Notes: a model not told the origin generated them from the letters alone. A stretch of 64,000 bases of DNA from Laburnicola sp. R22_1 (GCA_014281115.1 JACONQ010000007.1:2108001-2172000), one strand, 5' to 3'; positions 40,210-51,374 are shown, counted from the stretch's first letter. Translations and numbers: made by a program.

Positions 40210-41979
40210 AGCTTGGCGACCTAGAAGCTGATCACCCCACCAAAACGCGCACCCCTCAGAAAAGACGCGTTTTCTATCAACACCCTTCATGAATACGGAC
40301 GTACGCGAGCAGGCTATACAATTAGCTATTGACGATTTGAATGCAGGCATTTATACTAGCCAGCGCGCAGCTGCTCGGGCGTACGGCATCCCTCAGTCTA
40401 CTCTCTCGACCCGTATCCATGGCTCAGCTAGCCGACGCGCTGCTCACCAACACCAGCAGCGGTTGACACCGGAGCAAGAGAGCTTCTTAGTAGACTGGAT
40501 CCTTGAGCAGGATATAAACGGCTACCCTCCCTCACACGCGCGCGCGCGAGAAATGGCCAGCCGAATCCTTCAAATGAATGGCGACCTCGAACCTCTAGGC
40601 CAGCGCTGGCTACTATACTTTATCAAGCGCAACCCACGCGTCGCCTCTGTTATTGGGAGAAAGCTGGATACTAGTCGCGCTGAGGCAGCTACTCCAGAAC
40701 AGATCCGCGCGTTTCTTGAGCTCTTTGAGCGCGTTAGAATCAGGCTGGGCATACAGGCAGAGAATATCTGGAATATTGATGAGACTGGTATTGCCCTTGG
40801 TGTAGGTATCAACTCCAGAGTGCTCGCAAATAGCCAGAAAAAGAAGGCTTACATTAAGTCGCCAGAGAATCGCGAGTGGGTCTTAATAATTGAGGCTGTA
40901 TCAGCTACAGGGCGGAAGCTACCCTGCGCCGTTATATTCAAAGGCCAGAGCCTACAGACAACCTGGTTTCCGGCATCTATACCAAATTGGCTCTATACAA
41001 CCTCAGAGAATGGGTGGACCTCGCAGGAGATAGGCCTTGAGTGGTTGCGCCGGCTCTTTCTACCAGGAACAGCGCCTATAGGTAGTCAATACCGACTACT
41101 TCTCTGCGACGCGCATAGTAGCCACGTGCATATTAATTTCCTCTGGGCTTGCAAGCAGGCTCGAGTACACCTTCTATTTCTACCAGCTCATTCAACACAC
41201 CTCCTACAGCCACTAGATCTATCAGGGTGCTCAGTTATTAAGTCAAACTATAGAAATCGAATACGCGACCTAGCGAGCCTCGACGACGCCGCGCCTATTA
41301 AGAAGGAGCGATTTATTTCCTACTACCACCTAGCTAGAGAGGAAGGCCTCTCAGAGAAAGTGATTCAGGCTGGCTGGCGCGCTGCTGGCTTTATTCCCTA
41401 CAATCCTAATCGGGTGATTCAATCCTCACAGGTTATAGGCAGGCCAGTAACGCCACAACGCCTACCTCAGGACGTCAGCGCGATCGATACGCTCTATCGC
41501 ACCCCTCAGAAACCCCAGGACGTGTACGCCGCTCAGAAAGCTATTGAAAGGTCAGAAAATCTATCAAAACCTACGCGCCGACTACTCCAGAAAGCAAGCA
41601 AGGCAATAGCTATTGCCAATAGTCAAGCAGCAAGGCAGGAATCAGAAATCTCTCGACTACAATATCAACTAGAGGCTACTAGCTCTCAGAGGAAGCGTAA
41701 ACGGGTTACTATTGATCACAATCAGAGATTTGCCGATGTTGAGAGTATCAAGCGTGCAATTGATCAAGCTGCTGCTACAGAGGCCCAGAACTCTAGGCCT
41801 AGGGCTCAGAGACGTGTCGCAACTACAGGGAGGGCAGCAGCTGATACTACTTTTCAATCCATGTGTATAGAGTGGCAGCTACAATAGGCGTTGATAAAAT
41901 ACGCGTCTTTTTCTGAGGGGTGCGCGTTTTGGTGGGGTGATCAGCTTCTAGGCCTGATCAGCTTCTAGGTCGCCAAGCT
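40210..41979 (+). mobile_element. Fot1/pogo-type DNA transposon, family C copy 2
   Basis: This 1770-bp element lies between TA at 40208-40209 and TA at 41980-41981. The ends are inverted repeats starting AGCTTGGCGACCTAGAAGCT and containing TGATCACCCCACCAAAACGC. The right end carries an extra 18-bp direct repeat of CTAGAAGCTGATCA. The ends share only the inner GATCACCCC..CAAAACGCG core with the element at 28650-30439. The transposase frame is complete. Confidence 0.93.
40289..41887 (+). CDS. Fot1/pogo-type transposase (DDE_1), family C copy 2
   Basis: A complete 532-residue frame, collinear with the 508-residue transposase at 28752-30278 and clearly homologous but well diverged. The psq-type helix-turn-helix (SQRAAARAYGIPQSTLSTRI) and CENP-B-type domain (LTPEQESFLVDWILEQDING) come first. 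Catalytic Asp residues lie in WNIDETGIALG, LLCDAHSSHVHIN and HLLQPLDLSGCS. The second site reads DAHSSH rather than the DGHGSH seen in the other copies, but keeps Asp and both His. The C-terminal coiled coil and basic RKRKRVTID patch are present, with an additional tail of about 25 residues. It is potentially active. Confidence 0.92.
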   Translation: MNTDVREQAIQLAIDDLNAGIYTSQRAAARAYGIPQSTLSTRIHGSASRRAAHQHQQRLTPEQESFLVDWILEQDINGYPPSHARAREMASRILQMNGDLEPLGQRWLLYFIKRNPRVASVIGRKLDTSRAEAATPEQIRAFLELFERVRIRLGIQAENIWNIDETGIALGVGINSRVLANSQKKKAYIKSPENREWVLIIEAVSATGRKLPCAVIFKGQSLQTTWFPASIPNWLYTTSENGWTSQEIGLEWLRRLFLPGTAPIGSQYRLLLCDAHSSHVHINFLWACKQARVHLLFLPAHSTHLLQPLDLSGCSVIKSNYRNRIRDLASLDDAAPIKKERFISYYHLAREEGLSEKVIQAGWRAAGFIPYNPNRVIQSSQVIGRPVTPQRLPQDVSAIDTLYRTPQKPQDVYAAQKAIERSENLSKPTRRLLQKASKAIAIANSQAARQESEISRLQYQLEATSSQRKRKRVTIDHNQRFADVESIKRAIDQAAATEAQNSRPRAQRRVATTGRAAADTTFQSMCIEWQLQ

Positions 41980-42100
41980 TAGCACCATTCCAATTTCATA
42001 TCCCACGCACGCTTCTGGTCGAATGTTCAGAGAAAAGTGCACATAAATCTAGCGACAACCAAGTCAACGTGCCCGCTGATGCATCGCCGGACGAAGATGC

Positions 42101-43279
42101 TCATACGGCCTTGGGCGTAGCCTTCGCAGCAAGGGCTTTTAGTATGCTTGATCCGGACATAGTGCTTGCTATGTGGATGAGATACCGTGTTTTGAGGCGG
42201 CGGCAGAGATCTTCGTCTACTGTGCTAGTAGTACTGCGTTGCTGAAGCGGCATCGTGGGCTTGGGTGTGTCCACGATGGGAACGTCGCGTTCATCGTCTC
42301 TCGTCATGTTGGGAGGCGAAAGAGGCGTGTTCGGTGGAATATCTTCGTATCCGTCATCGGTAGCGATGATTGTAGGGGAAGGTGGTGGCGATGCCGGAAG
42401 CGGCAATTGTGCTTCGGGGCTGTCGATAACTTGCTCTTCGCAGGCATCATTTGATGCGGGAATCGTAGGCGAACGCGGCGCGTTTGGCCATGTGTCTTCA
42501 CATACGTCGTCGGTCGAGATAGCCATGGGCGAAGGTGGAGGCGTCGAAGTCAGATCCGTCTCTCCCTTCGAAATGTCATCGCCGAGGCTGTGTTCAAGAG
42601 TAGCCTTCGGCATAATCGGAGAGATATCGGACGGTGTTGATGTTAGGTCAAGATCCTCGACTGAGCTATCATCCCCCAGAACAGGTTCTTCTTCTTCTTC
42701 TTCTTCTTCTTCTTCTTCCTTGCCCTCAATTTCGAGCTCGATGCACAAAGGAGACCTACACACTAGCATCATGTCGCCTTTCCCGCACATGCCCCGATTG
42801 ACCTTGAACTGTTGCCAGTTCGCCGCGTAGCTGACACGCTTGTTGTAGTCTGGCATGCCATTTTCGTAGAAGCTCAGATACTTGAAAGCCGGTTTCGCCA
42901 TGCAGTATTCCGTCTCGTAGTAGGCGCGCCAACAAGGGCTAGGCGGCGGAACAGGCCAAAAGGTCTCATCTGACTGGTAGTAAGCCGCGCGGTCACCTGG
43001 AAGGCCCCAGGTTTGCGGTTGAGTGTACTCGGCGGCGACGGCGACGGCGGAGGTTTCGTCGGGTGAGCACCAAGGTGCGGTCTCGTTTTTGAACTCGGTG
43101 ATGTAGTTGGGCTCGGGGTTGGTGTCTTCATCGCGCACGAGGGCTCCCATCTCCTCGATGGTCGGACACTCCATGTGGTTCTCGGGGAGGCTCTTCTGGT
43201 AGTTCTCCATGCTCCACTCGTCGTCGTCGTCGTCGGCCCAGCTGAAGCTGTGGGCAGGGTTGCCGTAGCAGGGATCCAT
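42101..43279 (-). CDS. Acidic low-complexity protein of unknown function
   Basis: A single frame of 392 residues from the ATG at 43279. The first 180 residues are of mixed composition with many aromatic residues (CWRAYYETEYCMAKPAFKYL, VSYAANWQQFKVNRGMCGKG). Then comes a run of about 12 Glu encoded by a GAA/TTC microsatellite, and a disordered half with three loose repeats of the form SPxPTIxAxDDxxE..P.aP.SP. The C-terminus ends in a short basic-hydrophobic helix (ILKALAAKATPKAV). I recognise no domain. It looks lineage-specific. The opposite strand is also open but compositionally poor. Confidence 0.5.
   Translation of the reverse strand: MDPCYGNPAHSFSWADDDDDEWSMENYQKSLPENHMECPTIEEMGALVRDEDTNPEPNYITEFKNETAPWCSPDETSAVAVAAEYTQPQTWGLPGDRAAYYQSDETFWPVPPPSPCWRAYYETEYCMAKPAFKYLSFYENGMPDYNKRVSYAANWQQFKVNRGMCGKGDMMLVCRSPLCIELEIEGKEEEEEEEEEEEPVLGDDSSVEDLDLTSTPSDISPIMPKATLEHSLGDDISKGETDLTSTPPPSPMAISTDDVCEDTWPNAPRSPTIPASNDACEEQVIDSPEAQLPLPASPPPSPTIIATDDGYEDIPPNTPLSPPNMTRDDERDVPIVDTPKPTMPLQQRSTTSTVDEDLCRRLKTRYLIHIASTMSGSSILKALAAKATPKAV
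42688..42717. repeat. TTC/GAA microsatellite inside a coding frame
   Basis: About ten tandem TTC triplets on the plus strand, read as poly-Glu in the minus-strand gene. Length change here would keep the frame. Confidence 0.85.
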
Positions 43280-44082
43280 TTGAGAATGTGTGCGGTGGTG
43301 GAATTGAGGTGTTGATGTGGGTGTGTACGGGCGGAGATGTAGATGTGATTGCTCGGTCGAATGGATCTACCGAAGAGCGATGATGAGAGGAAGGCTTCTC
43401 TAGTTGAGGTGGTGTGGATGCGGTAATGCAGGTAAGCTTGTTCAGCTGCAGTTGAGGTGTAGGCAGGCAGTGATGCGAGGCAGGTCTTCAACGAGGTTGA
43501 GTAGACGAAGTTGGGGTACAGGGTGACGAGCACGACAGATTAAAAAGAGTCGGGTGCTTATCGCGAATAGCCAGTATTATTGTGCGCGCACGTGTGGCGC
43601 CGCGGGAGCGTCATCAGGAGTTGCTGTGAAGACTACGCTGGAGGACCTGGCCCGGGCACACTTAGCCTGGGGGTGAATGCGAGAAATTCAGGGAAATACG
43701 GTGATACTTTCTTATATCGTGGCATATTGAACACTCTGAGATACTGATAGCATGCTTTCACTCCTTTCTATGCTGAGTCATCGCATATACACGAATTCCC
43801 ACTACGTCTACCTAGATCACACGCTCAATCTACAGGCTAGATGACATGAGTACACAATGAATCAGATGACAGTCTATTATGGATTGCGTATGTAACAATG
43901 ATCTTCCACCTGACGTCTGTGAATATGAACAATGCAAGATTTGTTTGCTTTCACACAACACCTACCACAGCAGCATTATATAACGCAACTAAACCTTCTT
44001 TCGACACACCCACACCAACGTTCGGGCTAACGCGTCCACACCAAAACTTTCAACGCCAACGATCCCACACACGTCGCTAGCC
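43280..44082. promoter_or_regulatory. Divergent intergenic region
   Basis: About 0.8 kb between two divergent start codons, presumably holding both promoters. No gene or repeat was seen. Confidence 0.4.
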
Positions 44083-44730
44083 ATGTCCACAGATATGAAC
44101 GACGTCGACGTCATGATGTCAATAATAGAGAATCTCGTCAGCACCCAAGACCTCGAAAACGCCTTCTACACCACACTCCTCCACGACATCTGCGACGGCA
44201 CCGCCGGTGCAGATCATTGGCGTAATCTTCCAGATTTCGCGCTGGGGAATATTCCTGACAGCTTTCTAGCACAAGCTCCAGACGAAATACGGGAGCAATA
44301 CCAAACAAAAGCGATAGTACCCTCGCTGTCGTCCTCATCCTCACTATCCTCACCGTATCTACCACCCCCCTCGCCAGGCCATCCAAACTGCACCTCCGCA
44401 CCCGGCTACTACTGCCTATGGCAAAACCACAGCGCACAAGATGGCCTCTCAGCCAACGCCAAGATCCGGCTCGTCGGTCACAATAAATCCAAGCTCGCCG
44501 ACTCGTCTCATTTCCGCAACTTTAGAAACACGCAGTATCGGCGGGGAGACGCGTTTGGCAATGGCGGATCGAGCCTTAGGCATGAGTATGTGCCTGCGCA
44601 GGAGAATAGGACGGAGGGTGCGTCTTTGTTTGGGCTGCAGAATGTGTCGACTAATTGGTTGGTGCGGGGGATGGGGAATCGGAGTGGGGAGTGGGTGGGT
44701 GATGGGTTTACGCCTGGTGATTTGCAGTAG
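44083..44730 (+). CDS. Small hypothetical protein
   Basis: An intron-free 215-residue frame starting at an ATG with A at -3. The N-terminal 70 residues look helical and acidic (DVDVMMSIIENLVSTQDLEN). A Ser/Pro-rich linker (LSSSSSLSSPYLPPPSPGHP) follows, then a Gly/Asn/Arg-rich C-terminal part with three Cys in total. There is no signal peptide, membrane segment or known motif. Confidence that it is a gene rests on length and composition only. Confidence 0.45.
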   Translation: MSTDMNDVDVMMSIIENLVSTQDLENAFYTTLLHDICDGTAGADHWRNLPDFALGNIPDSFLAQAPDEIREQYQTKAIVPSLSSSSSLSSPYLPPPSPGHPNCTSAPGYYCLWQNHSAQDGLSANAKIRLVGHNKSKLADSSHFRNFRNTQYRRGDAFGNGGSSLRHEYVPAQENRTEGASLFGLQNVSTNWLVRGMGNRSGEWVGDGFTPGDLQ

Positions 44731-45374
44731 GGGGTTTGGGCTGGGATAGACGGATTGTTCTACTAGTGAACCTTCTACATACTTGGCAAGTAATGTAAAG
44801 CTGTCTACAAATCTTTTCGATTGGTTGATCACTATGAGTTGTCAGCCAGTTTGTACTCCCTCCCAGCAACCCTTCGTGTCATCTTCATGCCTACTTACAA
44901 TGAATCGACTATTATACCTCAACCCCTTTTCGTCCTGCTAGATTACTTGATATATCTCAATACACCAAATTACAATATGTTCCTTGCATCATAAGACCTG
45001 CCCATACCAACGACAACCAAGAAATGATCAACGTACCTGAGCTTGTCGAGAGCTTCCATCAAAGCTGCACGACTAAATTGATCTGTTGCATGGGCATGAA
45101 GGAGGACGGCCAGGGTTCCGGGTATATTTGCCTGAGCTGAAGAGTTTCTAAGCCTTGCTAACATGCGTAAGGCATATGTTAGAGAGCGAGCCGCCATGTC
45201 TTCTACCCCCCCAGAATAAGTCTCGAACCTTCCTGGAATCTAGTTTGTACAACCGGGACTCTCTTGTTCTTCCCTATATGCACAGTATATACTCTATAAC
45301 TTCCCCCTCTCCTTTCCCAGTACCGACTTCCTGTACATAGCACCACCCGTCCCCGCCTACACCACGTCAGTCTA

Positions 45375-46414
45375 TTACGCCGTCTTCCTATGCATAACCG
45401 TCGCCGCCGCCTTCTCACCATCAGCATCATATCCACAGCCAACAAAAGCGCACCACTCACCTGATGATTCGGAAACACCAACGTATCCGCAATGACTACG
45501 TTTTCCCTCCTCCCCGCCGTAAACACCACCACCTCGGCGATATCATCGCCGGTCAACGGCTCCACACCCTCGTACACCTTCTTCGCCTTCTCCTTGTCGC
45601 CCCCGAACCGCACGACGCTGAACTCGGTTTCAACCTGCCCGGGGTCGATCTCGATGATGCGGATGCGCGTCGCGATGAGCTCTCTGCGGAGCGCATCGGT
45701 GAAGGAACGCACGGCGGCTTTGCTGGCGCAGTAGATGGAGCCGCCCTGGTACGGCTCGCGTCCCGCGATAGAGCCGATGTTTATAATGTCGCCGCGGCCG
45801 CCGTCGGAACGGGCCTTGAAGATGGGGAGGATGGCTTGCGTCATGTTGATGAGGCCGGTTACGTTTGTCGAGAACATTACGTCGATGTCTTCGGCGAGGA
45901 TGTTGGGGGCTTGAGCCACGCCTTTGACGAGGCCGCTGTTGTGGGTTATCAGCTCTTGCATCTGGGTTGTAGAGTGATGTGGCATTGCTCACGCATTATT
46001 GACGAGGACATGGATATCTTTGAATTCTTCGGGTAGTTGTCCAACGAAGCTCTTGATTTCGTCCGGATTGCTGACATCCAGTTTTACCGGGTGGACTTGG
46101 ACGCCTTTCGCGAAGCCATTGATCTCCTGCGCGACCTCCTTTAGGCTATCGATCCTTCTTGCCGTGATGACAAGTTTCAGATCGTCGGGCTGCGTCCTCG
46201 CGAATTCCAAGGCGCATGACTTGCCAATCCCCGAACTGGCGCCTGTTATCACGATCGTCTTCCCCTTTAGTCTCTGCGCCATGGACGACATGCTGGCGTG
46301 CTGGTGGAGCGTATGGCGCAATGGAGCGAGGAGGGCCTGCGTGGGGGAGCTTCGGAAGGGAGCTCGAGCGAGGGCGAGCGAGGTTCGGAGGCGGATGTGG
46401 GAGAGAAGAGGCAT
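45375..46414 (-). CDS. Short-chain dehydrogenase/reductase
   Basis: Exons 46414-45993, 45935-45461 and 45410-45375, with introns of 57 and 50 bp, give 310 residues. The cofactor motif GASSGIGK, the NNAG-type motif completed across intron 1 (VLVNNA/GLV), and the active-site Ser with YCASK (Tyr-x-x-x-Lys) mark a classical SDR. The PGQVETEF segment follows. A tiny last exon (AAATVMHRKTA) gives the conserved HRK tail of the fungal NADP-dependent serine/3-hydroxy-acid dehydrogenase-like group. The N-terminal 40 residues are Arg/Ser/Leu-rich (MPLLSHIRLRTSLALARAPF) and could be a mitochondrial targeting sequence. A shorter start at MSSMAQRLKG would give a cytosolic form. The substrate is probably a hydroxy acid or related carbonyl compound, by family. 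Confidence 0.87.
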
Positions 46415-46935
46415 ACGACGCGTCGCCGAGTTAGTTGAGGTTGTAGACGGGGCTGGTGGGCTTGATAAGCTGCATGAAAGGAAGGGCGACTTCGGAGTGG
46501 AGGGGTGCTCGCCGCTCGGTACATTTCGGTGTTGTTTCCGCCGCGAGTCATGCATGCAGAGCTTCGTAAGGATGGCGGGGGAGGGGTAAATTTTTTTTCT
46601 TTAATATTCCAAGCGTTCGGGCATGGTGATGAATCCCTGCGCGGTACAGCTCTTGAAATCGTCTATCGCTCGTTAGTACATCTATTGTAGAGTCTGCAGT
46701 TGAGATTCGTCGCACGCTTCTGTTGTCTTACATGCCTATTTATCATTGAGGAGTGACTGATTCATGGAACACGCCTTGGTCACACCGAAACCACAGACGA
46801 AGCCAAATGCACAGCCATGACATCGTGTCTCATTGTGCTATCGTACGTTCGAAGGTATTACCCCATCATCTCGATAGTCGTACAGTCGTCGCCCGCTACA
46901 TGTACACCCTCACCCCAAGCCACGGCGCGAGCCAA

Positions 46936-47341
46936 CTATTTCTTGCCCTTCCGCCTGAGCTCCTCTTCCTCCTCCTCCTTCAACTCCTGGTCGATCCTGG
47001 CGCCCTTGGCCGGCTCGTTGCCGTGTGCGCGCGCAGGCAGCGTCGAGTCCATCTGCGACATCTTGCTCTCCTCGCTCAGCTCCTTTGCGTCGTCATCGCG
47101 CCTGCTCTCGCGTTCGAGCTTGTTGGCGATGGAGCGCTCGTCCTCTGCATGCATATAAGTACTAGGCTACGAAAGATGGGGCGGTGCAGAACGCACTGGA
47201 GTCTTGAGCCTTGTGCGCGTTCTCCTGGCCCTCGTGGAAGCGCTTCTCCTCCTTTGCTGCCTTGATCTCGGCGTCTGTGTAGTTGCGCTGGTCGCCTGCC
47301 TCGTAGACACCGGAGCCGCCGACGTTGGATTGTCCAGACAT
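46936..47341 (-). CDS. Small hydrophilic protein, conserved-looking, function unknown
   Basis: Exon 1 (47341-47197) and exon 2 (47144-46936) flank a 52-bp GT-AG intron; the product has 117 residues. It starts MSGQSNVGGSGVYEAGDQRN and is almost entirely charged and polar. It has LPARAHGNEPAKGARIDQEL near the C-terminus and a Glu/Lys tail. The overall pattern (SGVYEAGDQRN, DERSIANKL, LPAxxHGNxPxKGA) resembles small soluble proteins widespread in filamentous ascomycetes and often linked to stress. I know of no established function. Confidence 0.7.
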
Positions 47342-47840
47342 GATGGATGTGTGATGTGAGAGAGTTTCGAAAATCGAGGTAATTAGTTGAGGGGGAATTG
47401 AGTGTTTGTCGTGCGTGGAATATTTCGTGTGAGAAAATGCTGAGTTTGAGGTTTATGTAGCTCGATGGGGTTGGTACCTATGACGTTGTGATGAGCGAAA
47501 CGTGGGTCGCAACATCATTACTTCTGACTGATACCTGGTAATTCTCCGTGTGAAGATTCTTCTATTAATGTGTTGCCGTTGTCGGCCCCTCTTATGGCCT
47601 CTGCAGTCCGCGGTAACCATCGACACACATAGCAGGATGTTGAATTCAGACTGACTCACTTTGACTGACAGAAAACATCATAAAATACAATGTGAACATC
47701 GGTCCGAAAGGGTCCCTCGCCCCTGCTCTCACGTTGCCTGTTGTCTCTCACATTGCCTGTATCAATTTTACGCTCCATACCGACGCAGCGCGGTCGGAAC
47801 ACCTAACTGAAGGCATGGACAACCTCAATCCATCCGTCAC

Positions 47841-49114
47841 TTACCTCCAAACCTCGCCTACGAAATCCTCCAAATCCCCCAACAAAACCTCACCCCTCTC
47901 CAACGCCGCATAATGCCCCCCAGACTCATGTCTCCGATACCACACCAACTTCCCCGTCCTCTCCGCCCAGCTCTTCGGAATCGGCGCAATCTCCTTGGGA
48001 AAATAGCTGTACCCAAACGGCTTATCGACGAACAAATGCTCCTGCCCATGCAAGTACCCTTTCTTGTAGATTCCATGCATGAAGTCCTCGCGGTAGGGAT
48101 AGAGCGTGGTCGCTGAGCACCCGGTGAACCAGTACAGGCAGACTTCCTCCAGAATCTTGGCAAGCGGGATAGGACACTTTGGATCCGCCCATTCGAGGTA
48201 CTTCTCGCCGACCCAAGCTAGCAGCGCAATGGGAGAGGAGGCCAGCACTGCCGAAAGAGTCGCTGGCCTCGTGCCTTGTACTCGCCCGTACGCCGTCCCC
48301 TTGTCGACAAACGCTTCGAATCGCGGAATCCCCTCCTCCCTCTCGAAATCTTGCAGCTCCTCATCCGTAGCATCGTCTGGCGCTGGCATATGGTTGTGAT
48401 TCGAATGGAACGCCTTGACTTCCGGATAAGCAACCGCCATCATTCTCCCCAATCCACTCCCTATATCCCCACCACTAACCACGTAACCCCTCTCCCCAAA
48501 CCCCAGCGCACGCATCAACTTGTGCAAAATGCGCGAGGAATCGGCATACGTCCAGTCCCTATCCAACGGCGGCGCAGAAGAAAACGTCCACCCAACCTGC
48601 GAAGGCAAAATAACATGATACGGCAGCTCCTCAGGCGAATACTTCTCCCGCAGCAGCCTAAGCAACGGTAGCGATTCCGCGAACGAGCAAGGCCAACCGC
48701 TCAGCCGCGCGAGGGGAACAGCATCTTTCTTCCGCGAAAACAGCGCTGCGAAATGCACGGAATACACCGCCCCGTCATCGTCTACAATCTCAGCTTTGAA
48801 CTGCGGGAAACTGTTCAGATGGGCTTCTCGTTCGCGCCTTGCCCCTCGTCAGCATAAAAGTTGTAAACTGCGATGCAAACGTACCAATCAAACTCATTCT
48901 CCCAGTACCTCTTCGCTTCTACTAACCACTCCCTCGTCACGCCCCAGTACCCGCCTTCTTCCACCCGCGCTTTCTGATTCTCATACGTGTTCTTCACGAT
49001 AGGACTGAGCTTTACCAACGTCTTGAAGTCCTGCAACTGCTGCTCTTCGATATGGATCGTGAAAGGCTCAATCTTGCCCGTAGCGGTGGAGGGGAGGGTG
49101 TTGTAGTTCGCCAT
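47841..49114 (-). CDS. Epoxide hydrolase (alpha/beta-hydrolase with EHN domain)
   Basis: Exon 1 (49114-48885) and exon 2 (48837-47841), with a 47-bp intron, code 408 residues. It should open epoxides to diols using water. The N-terminal EHN lid domain runs from FTIHIEEQQLQDFKTLVKL to NEFDWRERE. The oxyanion-hole motif is LSGWPCSF. The nucleophile Asp lies in VSGGDIGSGLG, and the catalytic His near the C-terminus is in RRHESGGHYAALE. A cap-domain region with several Tyr residues (CLYWFTGCSATTLYPYREDF) supplies the ring-opening Tyr. No signal peptide was seen. Length fits microsomal-type fungal enzymes. Detoxification or secondary metabolism are both possible roles. Confidence 0.92.
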
Positions 49115-49693
49115 TGGGGAAAGGTAGGTGAGAGAAACTTGTACGTTGATTGAATGAATTGATGAATGTGGTGTTTGATGAGGAGTGTGTGGAGGTGAGG
49201 TAGGTGCCTGGCTTTGAAGCCGTATTTATATTGATTATTCCCTGGGGCGTTGGTGGACCTCGTTCGTACTGCATGCACGCGTGGTGATACTGGCTGACGC
49301 AGGGAAGAGGTGTGTTAGTCCCAATGCGGAAAGTCTTACGTGTGTAGGCTAAACCTGCAACCACGACTTTACCACATACGACTTGTGACTCAAACATTGC
49401 TTTGAAATGCGCCTGCATCATTCTATTTCAAAGGACAATCTAGCACAGGGATCGTCGCTAGGTGCGGTTAGGGCGCAAATGACGTGAAATGGCATGGCAG
49501 CATTTCGGCAGCAGTTCGTTAAGCCAGTAAATCTATTCGTCTATCATTTCTATCATGCAGGGTATCATATCGTCTATATCTATCATGTGTTCTCATTCCA
49601 ATTCCGCATATCCTAAGATTCGATTCGTGTGTCTTATTGACCATGCCAGATCCTCCCAAGCACCCATATGCACCATGTGCCTCACTCATTTCG
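49115..49693. other. Intergenic region
   Basis: Upstream region of the epoxide hydrolase and 3' region of the GMP synthase gene. No further gene. Confidence 0.4.
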
Positions 49694-51374
49694 TTACTCC
49701 ATCTCAATAGTACCAGGAGGTTTGCTCGTGACTGAGACATATTAGCTGAAGTTTTTGAATAGTAGAATGCGAAAACTTACTGTCATAGACCACACGGCAG
49801 ACACCGTTGACCTCGTTCACAATTCTCCTAGATACCTTCTTCAAGAAAGCTCCATCAAACGGATACCAATCCGCCGTCATAAAATCACTCGTCTCCACTG
49901 CACGCAACGCAATGACCTGATCATGCACCCTCTTGTCTCCCATCACACCGACGGCCTTGACAGGCAAAAGCGCAGCAAACGCCTGGCTAATGTTTCTGTA
50001 AAGACCCGCGGCTTTGATCTCCTCGATGAAGATGTTATCTGCCTCACGTGCAATGCGAACTTGCTCAGGTGTGACTTCACCGAGGATGCGAATAGCGATA
50101 CCAGGGCCGGGGAAGGGATGACGCCAGACGAGGTCCTCGGGTATGCCGAGGTTCTTGCCAAGTTCACGAACTTCATCCTTGAAGAGCTCCCGGAGCGGCT
50201 CGATGAGCTTGAGGTTCATGTCCTTGGGTAGTCCGCCGACGTTGTGGTGCGTTTTGATCGTCGCGGATGGGCCTTTGAAGGAAATGCTTTCAATGACATC
50301 GGGGTATAGCGTTCCTTGGAGCAACCACTCGATCTCGCCCGCAGTATCGGATGAGGCCTCGGCGGCAATCCTCTTCGCGGTCTCCTGGAAGATTTCTATA
50401 AAAGTGTTGCCGATGATTTTGCGCTTCTTCTCGGGGTCGTCGGTGACACCCTTGAGACGGCCGAGGAAGCGCTCAGAGGCGTCGATGACGGTGAGGTTGA
50501 TGCCCAGACCAGCAGTCAGCGTCTCCTCGACCTGCTTGGCCTCGTTTAACCGCAGGACACCGTTGTCGACAAGTACAGCGTGAAAGCGGGCGCCGATCGC
50601 CTCCTTCATCAATTTTGCAGCAACGGTGGAGTCCACACCACCACTCACAGCGCCAATGACTTGGCCCTTGGGGCCGACTAGCTTCCTGATCCGCTCGATC
50701 TCTTGATCCACGAACTTGCCCATGGTCCAGTCTGTCCTCGCCTCACAAATATCCACGGCGAAGTTCTTCAATAACACCTTGCCTTTGGGCGTATGTGTGA
50801 CCTCGGGATGGAACTGAATGCCGTAGTACTTCTTGCTCTTATGCGCCATGCCCGCGAACGGCGCATTGCTCGTTGTAGCCACCGTGACAAAGTCCTCAGG
50901 CAGATGGCTCAGCTTATCACCGTGGCTCATCCACACCTCCATATCGTCTTCCAACTCCGCGAACAGCTTGTTCACGTGCCCTCCTGCCTCGCCATCACCA
51001 TGTCGTTCCACCTTCAAATATGCATGTCCGTACTCTCTCTTCTCGCCCGCCAGCACATTCTTGCCGTGGTGCCAAGCAATCTCCTGCAGCCCATAGCATA
51101 TGCCCAGAATCGGCACGTCGAGCTGGAATACGGCGGGGTCGACGTGCGGCGCGTCGTCCCAATATACCGAGTATGGGCCCCCGGAGAGGATGACGCCCTT
51201 GGGCGTCCAGCCGAGGCCTGCGAGCTTCTGAGTGCACGGCAGCATCTCAGAGTAGACATTGAGTTCGCGGAGGCGGCGCGTGATGAGGTGCGAGTACTGG
51301 GAGCCGAAATCGAGCACGAGGATGGTATCGAAGGTCTTGTGCGGAGGAATGGGGTCGCTGCCGTCGGTCGCCAT
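49694..51374 (-). CDS. GUA1: GMP synthase (glutamine-hydrolysing)
   Basis: Exon 1 (51374-49781) and a 38-nt last exon (49731-49694), joined over a 49-bp intron, give 543 residues and end [12 protein letters not shown]. The enzyme converts XMP to GMP with ATP and glutamine in de novo purine synthesis. The class I amidotransferase half has [10 protein letters not shown], nucleophile Cys in GICYGLQ, and His/Glu in FHPEVTHTP. The ATP-pyrophosphatase half has the PP-loop SGGVDSTV, then IGNTFIEIF and the C-terminal dimerisation domain ([15 protein letters not shown]). I chose the ATG before [10 protein letters not shown]; the frame continues 41 codons upstream but that part lies in the leader. It shares a short divergent promoter with the Bcp1 gene. 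Confidence 0.97.

Noticed and set aside
39888..40292. Plus-strand frame reading into the family C copy 2 element
   Set aside because: I tested whether it is the 5' half of a gene split by the transposon; joining across the TA gives a stop after about 20 residues and no coherent protein.
44970..45197. 75-codon minus-strand frame downstream of the SDR gene
   Set aside because: Looks mildly protein-like but is short, unsupported by splice sites and lies in the 3' region of the SDR gene.
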